Of a stretch of 64,000 nt of DNA, positions 49,376 to 62,689 are shown in pieces; position 1 is the first letter of the stretch; each line of letters starts with the position of its first letter. Below the pieces are notes generated by a model, which did not search any database, was not told the origin of the DNA, and saw only the letters and a list, made by a program, of their open reading frames with translations. The stretch is taken from contig JAIWND010000010.1 of assembly GCA_025330725.1 (NCBI GenBank), positions 372,001 to 436,000 on the forward strand, read 5' to 3'. The stretch comes from Chlamydoabsidia padenii (Eukaryota; Mucoromycota; Mucoromycetes; Mucorales; Cunninghamellaceae). A program made the position numbers and the translations under genes.

Positions 49376-49887
49376 GTAGAAACTCTACCTTGTTGATATA
49401 TGGGCGTCTTTTGTTTGATGGAATTCCTTAATTAGTTATAGATACTTTATTTTAGTCTGTAGATTTGTCTTTTTTTTTTAAACCAATATATAATAAAACT
49501 CTGTGGATTCTTTACCCTCCTCTTTCTCTCTGTGTTTATTAACCAAAATGACAGTGTCGGTATATGCTTCTGGGGGGGGAAAAAAAAAACCAGGTCCATA
49601 AATGATTTTAGGGTTTAAAATAACCTTTTCTCCATCGACAAACTTCAAATAAATGTATCAGCATGAATCCACAATAAGAAGTAAAAAGTCCAGTTTTATT
49701 TTGTTTTTTAAAATGAGCTAAACAGTAATGCATAAATGCGTGTGGGTGGGTGTTAAAAAAAAAAAAAAATCGGGGAAGGAGAGGGTATGTAAAAGTGGAA
49801 GTAATGGGAATAGTGTTAACAATAGTGGATAGTGAGGTAGTATAGATATAGTTAATTAAAAGAGATAAGATGAAGGGTTTCCCTCCT
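49376..49887. other. Convergent intergenic region
   Basis: AATAAAACTC near 49491 serves the complex I gene. Short A and G runs; no gene seen. Confidence 0.55.
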
Positions 49888-52800
49888 TTACAAGTCATCC
49901 TCTTCCGTTCCTGCGCCATAATCCATTATTTCCAGTCTTGTTGTATTGTCACTATACCAAAGCATGAGACGCCTGTTTAGTTGTTTTTTTTTTTTTTCTT
50001 TATCCCCTTTTTTTATTACCTTTTCACTGCCGCCACACAACGTCGTTCATCGAATGCCACCCGCCAGATACCATTTGCATCAGTGATCAGATCACGGACG
50101 AATTTCCCGGTTTGGATGTCCCACATTTTCAATCCACCTTCTGAGCCAGAGATCACTTTATGATCATCATGTTGGAATGAAGTGATCGCACCCTTGTGGC
50201 CATCCAATATATGTTCTCGTTCACCAGACTCGGTTGACCATACACGTAAAGTTCCATCTGCACCACCAGATACCAGATGATTGTCAGAAAGACCAAGTAA
50301 TCCCACCAAAATTGTATGTCCTACATCAGAAGAAGAAAGAGAAGGGAGTTAATATTGTATCCCCTTTCTATTCAAGAGTGCTTTTCTTTTTTTTTACCTC
50401 GTAGTACTCGTACACAGCTACCATCAAGCATGTTCCATATCCGTATAGTAGAATCCATACTTCCACTAATACACCAATGTCGTTGAGTATCAATGGCGAC
50501 TGAATAGACCTTTTGAGTATGGCCTTCCAATGTAAACTTCAATTTGCCTGTATCCAAATCCCATAGTTTGACTGTATTGTCGTAGCTGCCACTTGCCAGG
50601 CTGTTCCCATGTGCCGCCAATGCACGTACCGAGTTGGTATGACCCTCCAATAGATGAACAAAAAATGGATTAAAGTCGTGTTCTTGTGTTTGTTGAGGTT
50701 GGAAAGAATATTGACTGTGTTGTTGCTGTTGTGATGATTGGAATGAGTCTGTCTGTAGTTCATTAATAAATCGTTGAAGCTGGTTTTGCAATTGTCGTCT
50801 ATTGTTGGTCCTCGTTTCGTCGTCGTCTGCAGCCATGTCTTTTGGTGGTTGAGGTTGTGTTTCGAATCCAAGTGGGTCGGTTTGTTGCTGCTCTTGATGG
50901 TGGAAAGAATAATGAATTGGATCAAGTTGTTGATATGACGAGTGATGATGGTGCCATGGTTGATGTGGAGGTTGCTTTATCTGTTGTTGTTGTTGTTGTT
51001 GTTGTTGCTGTTGTTGTTGATTTTGCTGTGATTTGGCAGGAAGGTAGGGCAGCTTCCAAACGCGCAAGGTGTAGTCTCGAGATCCACTGACAATTAAAGG
51101 TTGTGCTGGTTGTATAGAAGAATCACTAGTTCCACCCGTATTAACATTGGTTGGTAAGACGATATGAAGGCACCGCACAGTACTTGTATGGCCACGAAAG
51201 ACAAATCGACAAACACCAAGTTCTATATCCCAGATCCGAATCGTTCTATCTGTCGATCCAGTCACCAGAGTATTTCCAACATACTGAAGAGCCCAAACCC
51301 CACCTTCATGACCACGCAATACCCGTCGAAGTAGCCCCGTCTTGATGTCGTGCACATTGATATAATTGTCGTCAAAGCCAGTGATGATTTTATCGTCGTC
51401 GAATTGTAAACAGGTGACCACATCACCATGACCCTTTACTTGTAGTCGCTTTACCCTGTTATGTTTCCAGTTCTGTCGTGTCATATAGTGAGATTTGAAG
51501 AGTTCTTTAAATGTTTCGTCAAAGCAAACATCATCGGTCAAGTTGTCGTAATCAGGTGCAGGCAAGGACATACGATGGAGCAGTGTTGGATCAGAGGAAG
51601 CATATGATGAAGAAGTCGAGTTGAATAAAGATCGATCCAAAAAGTCAGTATCTTCTTGTCCGGTTTCCTTAATAGCAAACAAGTGAGTTGAATTGGTTAT
51701 CACTGGTTTTGAAGTCGATGGAGTTGCTGCATTATAGACTTGTTGATACATTTGTTGATAATATTGTTGACGAGACGGGTGTTTCTGTTGTAGTGAGTAA
51801 TGTTGATGATGAGGGTATTGGTGAGCAAGATGACTTGTTGAGAGTCCATATCGTTCAATTTCGTCCGCCGTCACCGTGAAACCAGCTTCCACAAATTTAG
51901 CCCTCCATAGTTCCGAGTCCCCTTCGATAGCATGTTGCCAAAACCGAGATACACCAATAGCACGACATAAAGAGTGAGGGTCGACAAACATCAAGATCCG
52001 CCGAGAAAGATGTCGAGGTAGACGACTGATAAAATCCAATCGTAGGGCCTGCATGATCATGTCGCTGGCAAACCGTAAAGAAGTCATGGGAGATCGTCGT
52101 AAAAGTTGAAGCATAAAGTAGTCTTGAATACCATTTGGGAGAGCATCATAAGTCCGAAACAAAGAAGACAAATGACCAGAACCAGTTATTACATCACTAT
52201 TATCGTCTTCTTCTTCGTTGCCGTCGTCGTCATCCATTGGAGAGCCTGTATCAAGTTCAACATCCATCATTGTTGCTGTTGTTGGTGTTACGCCGGAAGT
52301 AACTATTGCCGAAGATGAATGATGATCATGGTGAAGACTTGCTGACGATGCCCAATTTTCATCATTTGGATCCAGATCAGATACAGGAGAAGGTAATGCA
52401 GAGTTTGGACTGTCGGCCATATTTGATTCCACCCCATCGGCAGAAGGTAAATGTGTCGCGAATTCAGGAAGCAGCGATACAAGTGATTGATTCGGAGTTG
52501 GTCCAGAAGTAATAATCGAATTAGTGTTATTGTTGATAATAGGATGAAGATAATTAGCTGATTGTGGTGACGTTGATGCCCGATCGGTACTGGAAGGCAT
52601 TGATACATTATCCATATTTGTCGATCCTGCTGTTGTTGTTGTTGTTGTTGCTGTAGTATTAACAAAGGCAGTGGTATTATTGGTAATGATGGTATCAATA
52701 TATTGTAATTGCCGTGAGGACCAAAAGCCATTGTTGGGTGGTGATATGAATGTTCGCACACCCTCCAATTGTGTTGGCGCAACCCGTTTTCGTTGAAGTG

Positions 52801-53272
52801 GTTCATCAATTGTTAAAGGATCCTCTGACCATACAGAAGAGAGTGTTGAGTGTCGAGTGTTGTACTTGAGGTCAGTATTACAGTGTTGATTATGGTGATG
52901 ATGTTGCTGGAGAAGTGGATCAGAAGAGTCAATTTCTTGTAGCAAGGCCGGCCTATTATCCAAGGTAAACTTGATTCTTTTCAAATCAGGTGGAGTGGTT
53001 GTATTTGCAAGAGGGTATATTGTTGTTGTTGTTGTTGAAGAAGAAGAAGGCAAAGACGAGTAAAACCGTGGTGAGTTGAATACAAGAGGTGGTAATAATA
53101 CTGCACTTGACGAATCCATTGATTGAGATGGTGGAGAGGTTGAATGTTGAGCCGGTGTGTGAGCCCCTTGGTTAATTGATGCATCTTGACTTTGCCCACT
53201 TGGAGTGGCAGACGGTGATGGTAAAGGTGAAGATAACTGTATAGAAGATATTGACATTGGACTACTTCCCAT
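49888..53272 (-). CDS. F-box/WD40 protein, Cdc4/FBXW7-like
   Basis: Three exons: 50398-53272, 50020-50320, 49888-49972; 1086 aa. The first 400 residues are Ser/Thr/Asn-rich and disordered. The F-box lies near residues 412-460 (DFISRLPRHLSRRILMFVDP, SRFWQHAIEGD). WD40 repeats start near 600 (VKGHGDVVTCLQFDDDKIITG, LRGHEGGVWALQYV, VSGSRDYTLRVWKLP) and are interrupted by a Gln-rich insert with a CAG/CAA-type run (about 757-800), then continue to the end. Such proteins present phosphorylated substrates to the SCF ubiquitin ligase in the nucleus. The F-box to WD40 spacing and repeats resemble Cdc4/FBXW7, but the true orthologue among fungal F-box/WD proteins is not certain. ATG 53272 was chosen because upstream in-frame codons lack ATG. 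Confidence 0.88.
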
Positions 53273-53648
53273 TGATAGAAGTTCAAAAAGGAATAGTTTG
53301 ATTATGATAAAGAAGAAGAGAAGAAGGTACGCCTTTTTCAATTCGAACGAAATTTTGAAGGAAGGATCCCCCAACCACCCCCTGTATTCAAATCCCGATA
53401 ATCAGCGACGTTTAATTGGTCAAAGAGCAAAGAGCTTTTTTTTTTTTTTTTTTTTTATTTATAAAATTAGGCAATACAAAGTTGATAAAGTAGTAGTTAC
53501 ATGCTCTTACAATTTGGAGCATATATGTAAGATGATAATGGTAAAAGGTAATAATGACAATGGAAAGTAGGGTGAATTATATGGATAATTATATAAAATA
53601 TTAATGTAACTAAACTAACAATGTAAATAATAGATTTTATAAAGGCCA
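53273..53648. other. Promoter of the Cdc4-like gene and 3' flank of the hydroxylase gene
   Basis: Contains the exact motif at 53387-53397 and a T run of about 23. No gene seen. Confidence 0.55.
53387..53397 (+). promoter_or_regulatory. Dispersed motif TTCAAATCCCG
   Basis: Exact copy 115 bp upstream of the Cdc4-like start codon (gene on minus strand). Confidence 0.5.
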
Positions 53649-54734
53649 TCAACTCGATTTAAGGGCAGTCCGCTTCTTCAGTTCGTTGGCATCGAATTCA
53701 GTTCCTAGTTTTCGATCCCAGAAGGTAAAGAAAGGCTGGCTAAAATTCTTCTTGATACCCCAAGGTTGATGATGGATATCATGACTATAATATATAAGAA
53801 AAAGTTGGTTAGTTAGTTAGTCATACGACACATTTTATGTCAAAGACTTACTAGGTTCCATTGTTTCCAAAGCAGACATTAAGAGGATCCCATGGGAATG
53901 AATAGCCACAATGATCATTAACTAGAACAAAAAACACTTTAATACATGCCATCGTTTTCATTTTATATACTTACTCGTTTTCAAGTTGGAGAAGGTGAAG
54001 AGTATCAAACCAAGACGAGGTGACATCCCAGTCAATTCATAAGCCAAACCAGCACCAAGTGTATCTAGACAAAACCCTTCCACAGGATGGTTGTACAAGG
54101 CACCAAATGCATAAGGGACATAAAGTCGATGATGATGAGAGTGAAAGTGCTTGTATAAAAACTTTGATGTATGACCCAGTCGATGTAAAACATATTGGTG
54201 AGTATCGATCATAAACCTATATACAAAAAGACATTAGTTCGATTCATCAACACAAGACCTATTTAGTTTTTTTTTTTTTTTTTTTACTTACATGGCAGTA
54301 ACAAACTGAAGGGAAGGAATAGCAACAGTATGAAGTACCCAAGCAATAGACTGAGCCACTTGAGCATTCCAGACTCCATGAGTTGTTATCCATTGAGCAG
54401 TATTTTGAATGGCAACACTTGCTTTCATCGCCCTAGAAACAGGATCCTCCACCTTGAGTAAAAAGTAGCCAAAGACGAATTGTAAAACATGTTGTAAAGC
54501 CACCATATATAACACCTTGATAAAAGACACCCTGTTTCGGTTGTATCGTTCAAAGGAAGAGTGAATACGGTATTTTTCAAAAAACGGCAGTTTGAGGCGC
54601 ATGAGGATTTCAAACAAGGAGCACTGAATCCAATAAACAGCTATAGGTACCCACAGAGCCATCATTTCGTCAGTCCACATGTCAGGAAGTGTTCTTGTCA
54701 CTCTTTGTTTGAATTGTGATATAGTTGAATCCAT
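53649..54734 (-). CDS. Sphinganine C4-hydroxylase-like (SUR2), fatty acid hydroxylase superfamily
   Basis: Four exons: 54292-54734, 53975-54216, 53852-53921, 53649-53784; 296 aa. The di-iron histidine boxes are in order: DTHQYVLHRLGH, HSHHHRLY, and YHDIHHQ near the C-terminus, with the supporting HPVEGFCLDTLG and GYSFPWDPLN. Two to four membrane helices lie in the first 150 residues (MALWVPIAVYWIQCSLFEIL). The family inserts the C4 hydroxyl of phytosphingosine in the ER, using oxygen and cytochrome b5-type electrons. PSFQ-type KYRIHSSFE after helix 1 supports SUR2 over sterol oxidases. Other members of the superfamily remain possible. Confidence 0.87.
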
Positions 54735-55126
54735 GGTCTTCCGGTCGAATGAAGAAAGAAAAAGAAAGAAAGAAAGAAAAATATTGAGCATCGAGGAAAA
54801 AATAACAGGTGGTCTTCAATTTCGGAGAATGAAAAAGGAGAATGGTGTGGTTGGTGATGTGTTACGAATCATACACACAGGGATTGCAAATAAGAATGAA
54901 GCTCAATTTTTTATCATGATCACTTCTGTTTTGGAAGTGTTCTGTTAAACCAGATGGCATGATGAAAAGTTTCAAACTCATATGAATCCCATACATACTG
55001 GCATAATCCGTTGATGAAATTTTTAAAATCCCGCTCTGGGTTGATGTTTCACCGCTTTGTCTTTTTTTATTTTTTATTTTTTTTCTTCCTTTCTTTATTT
55101 CTTCCCGTACCTTTATTTTACAAGAA
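54735..55126. other. Intergenic region
   Basis: Upstream region of the hydroxylase gene; TTAAAATCCCG at 55023-55033 followed by a T-rich tract. No gene seen. Confidence 0.5.
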
Positions 55127-56945
55127 ATGAATTGCAGCACTCTCACCTACCACTTTATGGAATTAACGGCTTTAACAAAAGTAAGTTAACACAGTCTATT
55201 AATTGCTCAGCTAATGATAGGAGGGAGAGGTCACGTATAATCCGTGAATCACTTTCCTCTAAAGTATCTAAAGAAACTAGCCTTTGCTCTAACTGTTATT
55301 TGTATTAGATGTTTTCACGCGTGGTCCCAACACAACTGGCTCTTAGTCAGTATACAATCTAATGGATTCATCCTTTTATTTGAAACACTAACACCCACCA
55401 CGACCCATGTCATGATATATGATCGCCAAGTCATTGCTTTGGGAAAGGAACTACAAGTATCATATTCATGAACAAACCGATGTTATTAATCGAATTGGTG
55501 GAAGTAACTAGTCTGGATACTGGGGTTTACTGTTACATTTGATTTGTATGCGGAAGCGACTAGGTAAGTCCATTTGACCATTTAATATGAATTTATACAT
55601 AACATAAACTGACACTTCTCTTCTCCTTTTTACCTGGTTTAGAAATGACTGCTTCTTGTGCACCTTAAACCTACAAAGTACATCTTCAAGGTATTCAACT
55701 GTACGAAATGGTAAATTAAAGTAAAAAGTCCAACTGATACACATATATTGATCTTATCTTTTCCTTCTTGTTTTGGTATTACGATACCCATCTTTGTGTA
55801 CTCCAGTCAAAGTGTCATTAATGCACAACTTTGTCATATATCACACCCAGCTAACGTGCACCAAACAATCGGATCAAGATCGGCCCAACCAACTCGACAG
55901 ATTCTGAATGATCGGTGGGATAAACATCTTTTCAGGAATGACAGACGACACCAATTCTCAAAAAGGATATCAAAAGCACCATGTCAATTCATCAGCATCA
56001 TCATCATCCGATCCTTCCTTCCCAATCTACTGGTACAGCTGACAACAATGTAAAAGTAAATTCGTGCTGTTGGTTTATATAGAAAAAAAGTGTTTTCTTA
56101 TATCTTAGGTAATCATGCACGACGATCTTCTTTATTGCTCTAATCTCATGCCATTTTTTTTTTTTTTTTAGAACCAATACTGGCGGGGTCTGATATGGAA
56201 AAATCTTGGCGGTCGAAATAATGCAGGGCAACATAACAGGGTGTCGCTTATAAATATCATGAACAAGAAAATGCCAAGCACCACTTGTATCTTACTGATC
56301 TACAACAATTCAGGCAAGTCAAGACATTCATCACTCGTCTTTTTTCTACCTTATTAACAAAACTCTTTTTATCTCCTTTGTTTATAGTAAACCTGAAGGA
56401 TATGGTGGTGGTAAGACAAAAAAAAAAAAAAAGGCAACGAGCTTGGGTACTAAAAAAAAAAGTCATCGATCTTTTTAGTACTCCCTACCTTGTATATCAT
56501 TGTCGACAGGTGATCGAAAGGTAAACTGATAAAAAACAAAAAACAAAGGATGACTTATTTACTCTCTTGCTCACACTTTTATTTTAGATATCCATTTGAC
56601 GTACTCTGATTGATACCTCCTCTCTTTGACCTTGATCCGGAACATTTGATCAATGATTGGTGATGGTGCGATCCTGTATGTACTATTTTGGAAATCACGG
56701 ACATCGACATTGATAAGTGGAAAGGAAAACTAGGAACAAGATTTTTTAACGTTATCTTTTATTATTTAACTTTATTAAACAAAAATGGACTTTTTGTGTT
56801 CACCTTGAAAAAGTGCACATGATCAAGGACCGAAAATTACCAAATGGAATCTGGCGACATACAGAATCAAGAAACAATTACTGGCTCTGTTATCTATTTG
56901 TCCAAACTCCGGTGTGATCACTGATATCGCTTTGGGTGCTACTTG
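55127..56945 (+). pseudogene. Unresolved, probably decayed multi-exon gene
   Basis: A promoter-like arrangement (motif TTAAAATCCCG 94 bp upstream, T-rich tract) precedes ATG 55127 and an 18-codon open exon with a perfect GTAAGT donor at 55181. Downstream, stretches look coding but cannot be joined in one frame: SGYWGLLLHLICMRKRL before a GTAAGT at 55561, NQYWRGLIWKNLGGRNN near 56175, LFDLDPEHLINDW then a stop and CDPVCTILEITDIDIDKW near 56620-56720, and KKQLLALLSICPNSGVITDI ending in a stop at about 56945. This fits an old gene with accumulated stops, or a gene whose introns I cannot resolve. The family is not recognised. Confidence 0.35.
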
Positions 56946-57091
56946 ACATTCATTGGGTAAGAAATAAAATGGATATTCTCGGGGACTGGAATATCTTTAT
57001 AAAGTTTTCCTCTTTTTATTCTTCTCCTTCTTCTCATCTTCTTTTTTTATTTAACCTTACTTTTTATTTATTTATTATTATTCATATCAAT

Positions 57092-59930
57092 ATGAAGGAC
57101 GACCAACTCGACGATGGTCACCATGCATACACTGAATATGATCAACATCAATCCGCCAAGCATGAATCCGAAAAAATCGAAATATACAACGACAGTCAGA
57201 CCAAGATAGATCCAGGTCATTTGGAAGCAGGCGATGGTACTAGTGTTCATCATCATCAACAGCATGATTTACAAGATGGAACTCGCCGTGGGCTTAAAAC
57301 AAGACACATTCAAATGATTGCCCTTGGTGGATGCATTGGGTAAGAGATCAAACCAAGAAAAAAAAACCCCCCCCCAAATGATTCATGAATTAAACCTCGA
57401 CTAATCATCCTCTTTTTATCATTCAACATAGTACTGGGTATGAAATTAATACAAAAAACTGGTAGGTGGAATAAATGAACATTGACATTGTTTTTTCATC
57501 TCTTGTAGGTTATTCTTGAATATGGGTCTGAACATTGCTACGGTAAGATAAAAACAAATACAGTGATACAAGCGTGTTATCATCACTATTTACACACAAT
57601 CTATCTATTCCAATATTCTCGGTGTATCAAATTAGGCTGGTCCAGCTGGTGCCTTCATTGCCTATCTTATTAGTAAGTACCATGAACAATATCAAGGACT
57701 TTCTTTTTAACCAACTCATCTCTCTTTTTTATTACCCACCATGATCAAGTTGGTTTTATGGTATACTGTATTATGACCACATTGGGCGAAATGGCCTCAT
57801 TCATACCTGTAAGTAAGCTTACCAATCATCAACTTATTGTTTATGTATTTGTAGTATTCTAACCTCATCTTTTCTTCATATTTTAGGTATCTGGTTCCTT
57901 CAATCATTATGCTACTCGTTTTGTCGATCCGGCGCTTGGATTCTGTCTTGGTTGGAACTATTGGTTTAGTGTAAGTTTGCGACTAATTACATATGGAATG
58001 AATGATCGTTGTACTCACTTTATTTTTATATTTTTGTGTCTGATTTGGCCAATCTTTCCTTTTTGTCAATAGTGGGTAAGTCCCTTCACATTAAATATTG
58101 CCTCGTACAGAAACGGGTGATGCTGGTGGTGGTGATGTGACGCCTGTTTTAATCTCATTTCTCTTTTGCTGCTTATAGAGTGTGACAATTGCAACTGGTA
58201 AAGTCTCTTGAAAAAAGCGTTGGTTCACGCTTCTGTTTTAAAATCCCGATAACTTTATTCATCCTCTTCTTTTTCTTTTTTTAGAACTTGCCGCTGCTGC
58301 CACGATCATTGCTTGGTGGAGACCTGTAATGCCTGATGCTGCTTGGTCAACTATCTTTTTGGTCCTTATTGTTGCATTGAACATGTTCAGTGTCAAGTAA
58401 GTCATACAAAAAGACCTGGCCAAATCGGCTTTAATGCAAAAAAAAAAAAAAAAAAAAAATGTCGCTCACTTGTGCACTTTGATTTTATAGGGTATATGGT
58501 GAACTCGAATACTACTTTGCGATGATCAAGATCCTTATTGTTATTGTCTTTATTATAATTGGTAATGAAGGGTTATGGGAAAAGTGTGTACCGATATACT
58601 AACTGCATATTATTCATCTACTGTTATTTAGCCATTCTTGTCAGTGCCGGTGGTGTTGGAAGTGGGGGCCCAATTGGATTCAAGTAAGCTATAACTAAAC
58701 AAAACATACTTGATTGAATTTAACCAACTGATTGCTTTGTTTTTGTGATTTAGATACTGGAACAGCCCTGGTGCATTTGCGAATGGTGGTGTTGGTACTG
58801 TCAGTGTCCTCCTATCCGCTGGGTTCTCTTACCAAGGAACCGAAGTCGGTAAGTAAAAAATATATGTCTTATGGGTGTCATGTGAAATTTACTATGCCCA
58901 ATCTGTATATACTTCCCACGCCAACCTCATTCTTCTCATGAGACATAACTAATCACTTTTTTTTCTATTCACCATTGGGGAAAATGAATTAGTGGGTATC
59001 ACGGCTGGTGAAGCTAAGAACCCAACCAAGGCAATTCCTCGAGCCATCCGTAACACATTCTGGCGTATTCTGGTCTTCTATGTGGCCACCATCTTCTTGA
59101 TTGGTTTATGTGTCCCCTACGATAATGAACAACTTGCCAATACTGATGGAACTCCCAACACCTCTGCTTTTACTTTGATCTTTGAATTGGCTGGTATCTC
59201 TGCGGGTGCTCATGTGATTAATGCTATTGTTCTGACCAGTGTGTTGTCTGCTGCCAACTCGTCTGTCTACACCACAGCTCGTACTTTATTGGGTCTCGCT
59301 CATGACGGCAATGCTCCCAAGATCTTTACAAAAACGAATCGATTCGGTGCGCCATGGATTGCTGTGCTGGTCTCATCTGTTTGTGGGTTTGCCGCTTGTT
59401 TTGCCAGTATCTACAGTGCAAGTGTAGCCTTCTCTTGGTTCTTGTCTATTACCACTGTCTCTGGATTTATCAGTTGGTGGGGTATCGGGTTTGTCCACCT
59501 TCGTTTCCGTCGTGCCTATGTCAAGCAAGGTCGTGATGTTAACGAGTTACCTTACAAGAGCCCTTGGTATCCTTTCAGTGGTCTCTTCTCAAGCATTCTC
59601 TGTGTCTTGATTATTCTTGGTCAAGGTAAAAAAAAAAAATTAGATGACTCTTAATAGAATGAATGTCTCATTGTCTTACTTTATATATATATAGGTTATA
59701 CTGCTTTTACACCCGAATTTGCTGTGAAAACATTCTTTGCTAACTATATTGGACTTGTACCGGCTCCTCTCCTCTATATTGGACACAAACTCATCATGCG
59801 TACAAAGGTAATCCCTCTGGAAGAAATCGACTTTGAAACTGGTCGGGTAACCATGTATGAAATCCAAGAAGCCAACGAAAAAGATACAAGATTACCTTGG
59901 TGGCGACGTGCTTTGTATTATATTCTCTAG
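57092..59930 (+). CDS. Amino-acid permease (yeast AAT/APC family)
   Basis: Fourteen exons: 57092-57339, 57432-57437, 57509-57542, 57636-57672, 57750-57808, 57888-57971, 58073-58075, 58179-58197, 58285-58396, 58491-58561, 58632-58683, 58754-58848, 58993-59625, 59695-59930; 562 aa, normal length. A hydrophilic N-terminus leads to RRGLKTRHIQMIALGGCIGTGLFL, then the TM block with LGEMASFIPVSGSF, CLGWNYWFSWSVTIATEL, GFSYQGTEVVGITAGEAKNP, SAANSSVYTTARTLLGLA and a C-terminal PLEEIDFETGR tail. It is a proton-coupled plasma-membrane transporter of broad amino-acid type. Exon 2 (6 nt) gives Thr-Gly of GTGLFL and exon 7 (3 nt, TGG) gives the Trp of NYWFSW; both are demanded by family conservation. An intron carries TTAAAATCCCG (58238-58248). 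Confidence 0.94.
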
Positions 59931-60561
59931 TCATATTTATTGTTTATCCTTATGCCATACACTATTATCATTCTCTATTACTTATACTTTGGTTTATCCC
60001 TTTTACTTAAAATATTCTATAATTAGGATTATCTTTTGTAACTATAATAAAAAATGTACTCTTTGATCGATTGTTCAGATCCCGAAATTCATGCATGATA
60101 ATGATTGTAAATGCCGCTCATCTTACATTTATACACCCACATTTTTATTCTCCCTAGATAGCCAAATAGTAAAGAAGGTATGGATAAACACATATATATA
60201 ATAAACATAGCTAATATATATACAAGACGACGACTGTATAACTTGATTATAGTCTATTATGTTTGAAGTGACAGTTTGACCTGCATATTGGTTCCTGATT
60301 TATTCAAAGACCGCCTCTTGAGTTTGGGTCGTGCCCACCCCACAAGCTATCCAAACAATGTAGTTCCAACATTCATAATGTTTGTACAGTAAGCAGTATT
60401 TTCGACTTGGTTCTTTATTAATTAAAACTTGAGTATAAAAACAAAGGGAAGGTAAATAAAACTAAAGATTACAATAGGAGGGAGAATAAGTAACAAACTA
60501 ACAGTAGTCAATATGAGGAGTATACAAAATGAAGTGGGGGGGGAAGGGGGAAATATATAAT
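59931..60561. other. Convergent intergenic region
   Basis: Between the permease and acetyl-CoA synthetase 3' ends. AATAAA-like signals near 60045; a degenerate CAGATCCCGAAATTC near 60075. Nothing else recognised. Confidence 0.55.
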
Positions 60562-62689
60562 CTATTGAGGTCCATGGACCTTTTCAATCAAGACAGCAAC
60601 AACAGAAGGATCGGCCAAAGTAGAGATATCACCCAATTGATCTTGTTCCCCATTGACAATTTTTCGGAGAATACGACGCATGATTTTACCTGATCGAGTC
60701 TTGGGATGGTCTTGAACCACATAGATTCGTTTGGGAGAAGCAAAAGGACCAATAATCTTGCGCACTTGTAAAGTCAATTCCTTGTCAAGTCCATCAGCGG
60801 TATCCACATGAGGTTTCAAAGAAACAAAGGCATGAATACATTGACCCGTCAAATCATCATGCCCACCAATCACAGCAGCTTCGGCAACAGCTTCGTGGTG
60901 TACCAAAGCAGATTCAATTTCGGCAGTAGACAAACGATGTCCAGATACATTGATCACATCTAGTCAAAAAAAAAAGTTTTAGTCCAATGCATTATTCCCC
61001 TTGTTCTTCTTCTTCATTTCTTACCATCCACACGGCCACGGATCCAAATATAACCATCCTTATCCAAAGAAGCACCATCACCAGTGAAGTAGTAGCCAGG
61101 GTAAGGTTTCAAATAAGTTTCCAAAAACCGATGATGGTTGTTGTAAACGGTACGAGCCATGGAGGGCCATGGTTGAGCAATAGCCAACACACCAGTTTCA
61201 TCCACTTGGTTCAATTCCTTACCAGTAGTGGGATCGAGAATGACAGGCTTGATACCAAAGAAAGGCAGAGTGGCAGAACCAGGTTTGGTAGGAGTAGCAC
61301 CAGGAAGAGGACTGACGATGATGGAGCCAGTTTCAGTTTGCCAGTAAGTATCGACCACAGCACATTGGTTCTTGCCGACCTTTTCATTATACCAATCCCA
61401 AGCTTCAGGGTTAATAGGTTCACCGACCGAGCCAATCACACGCAAGCTGGACAAATCATAACCTTCCAACCATTGATCACCCAGACGACGCAAGGCACGG
61501 ATGGCAGTAGGAGCAGTATAGAATTGGGTGATCTTGTGTTTTTGAATCAAGTCCCAGAAACGAGAAGGATTAGGGTAAGTAGGAGTGGATTCAAACACCA
61601 CGGTGGTAGCACCATTGAGGAGAGGACCATAAGTAAGGTAGGTGTGACCAGTGATCCATCCGACATCGGCCATACAAGCATACACATCGTTTTCGTGGTA
61701 ATCAAACACATACTTGAGAGTCAACATAGCACCCAATAAATAACCACCAGTAGAATGTTGAATACCTTTAGGAGTGCCAGTGGAGCCAGAGGTATACAGC
61801 AAAAAGAGGGGATCTTCAGCGTTCATAGGTTCAGGAGGACAGAATGAGCGAACCTTGGCAGTTTCTTCGTGCCACCAGACATCACGATCTTGAACCCAAG
61901 GGACAGGAGTACCGGTACGTTGATAAACCACGACATGTTCAACGTGAGTTTGATGATCACGTAAAGCATCATCGACAATCCGCTTGGTAGCAATGTTTTT
62001 CCCACCTCGACGACCTTCATCCGAAGTCAAGATAATACGAGCCGAAGAGTCAACCACACGATCCCGAAGTGATTCAGCAGAGAAGCCAGCAAATACCACC
62101 GAATGGACAGCACCCACACGAGCACATGCCAATAAGGCCACCAAGGTTTCCGGAATCATTGGCATATACACCACAATATTGTCCCCTTTACGCACACCCA
62201 AGTTCTTGAGCACGTTGGCCACACGACTGACTTCTCGTAACAATTCGCCGTATGTGATTTTGCGTACTTGATCAGGTTCGTCGCCTTCATGGATAATAGC
62301 CACCTTGTTGGGGTTCTTGAGTGCATGTCGATCCACCGCATTGTAACAAGCATTGATTTCACCTTCTAAAAACCATGCCACGTCGCCTTCATCAAGAGAC
62401 CCATGACGGACAGTTTGGAATGGTTTAGACCAAGCCAACATTTCACGAGCACGCTATAAAGAGAGAGAGAGAGGGGGGGGAGAGTTAATTAGTAAAGATG
62501 AATATTGTTTTTTTTAAAAATAATTATGATACTTACATCGCCAAAAAACTTGTCAGGGTCTTCCACACTTTCCTTCCACAATTTGCGATAAGCATCCAAA
62601 GAATCCACGTGAGGAGTTGGTAAAGATGAAGACAAGAGTCGTTCAGGAACTTGATGGGTGATGATTTCTTCTTGATCGGCGACAGTCAT
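60562..62689 (-). CDS. Acetyl-CoA synthetase
   Basis: Three exons: 62537-62689, 61025-62453, 60562-60959; 659 aa, the usual length. It ligates acetate and CoA using ATP through acetyl-AMP. Landmarks are [18 protein letters not shown], the AMP-binding loop [70 protein letters not shown], and the C-terminal [15 protein letters not shown] whose Lys is the regulatory acetylation site in the family. Cytosolic or nuclear; no targeting peptide is evident. The start at 62689 matches the short N-terminus [10 protein letters not shown] motif copy lies 160 bp upstream. The large exon 2 has unusually regular GC-richer codon use, as expected for a highly expressed gene. Confidence 0.97.

Noticed and set aside
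60987..61739. 250-codon open frame on the plus strand
   Set aside because: Antisense of the acetyl-CoA synthetase exon; no independent signals.
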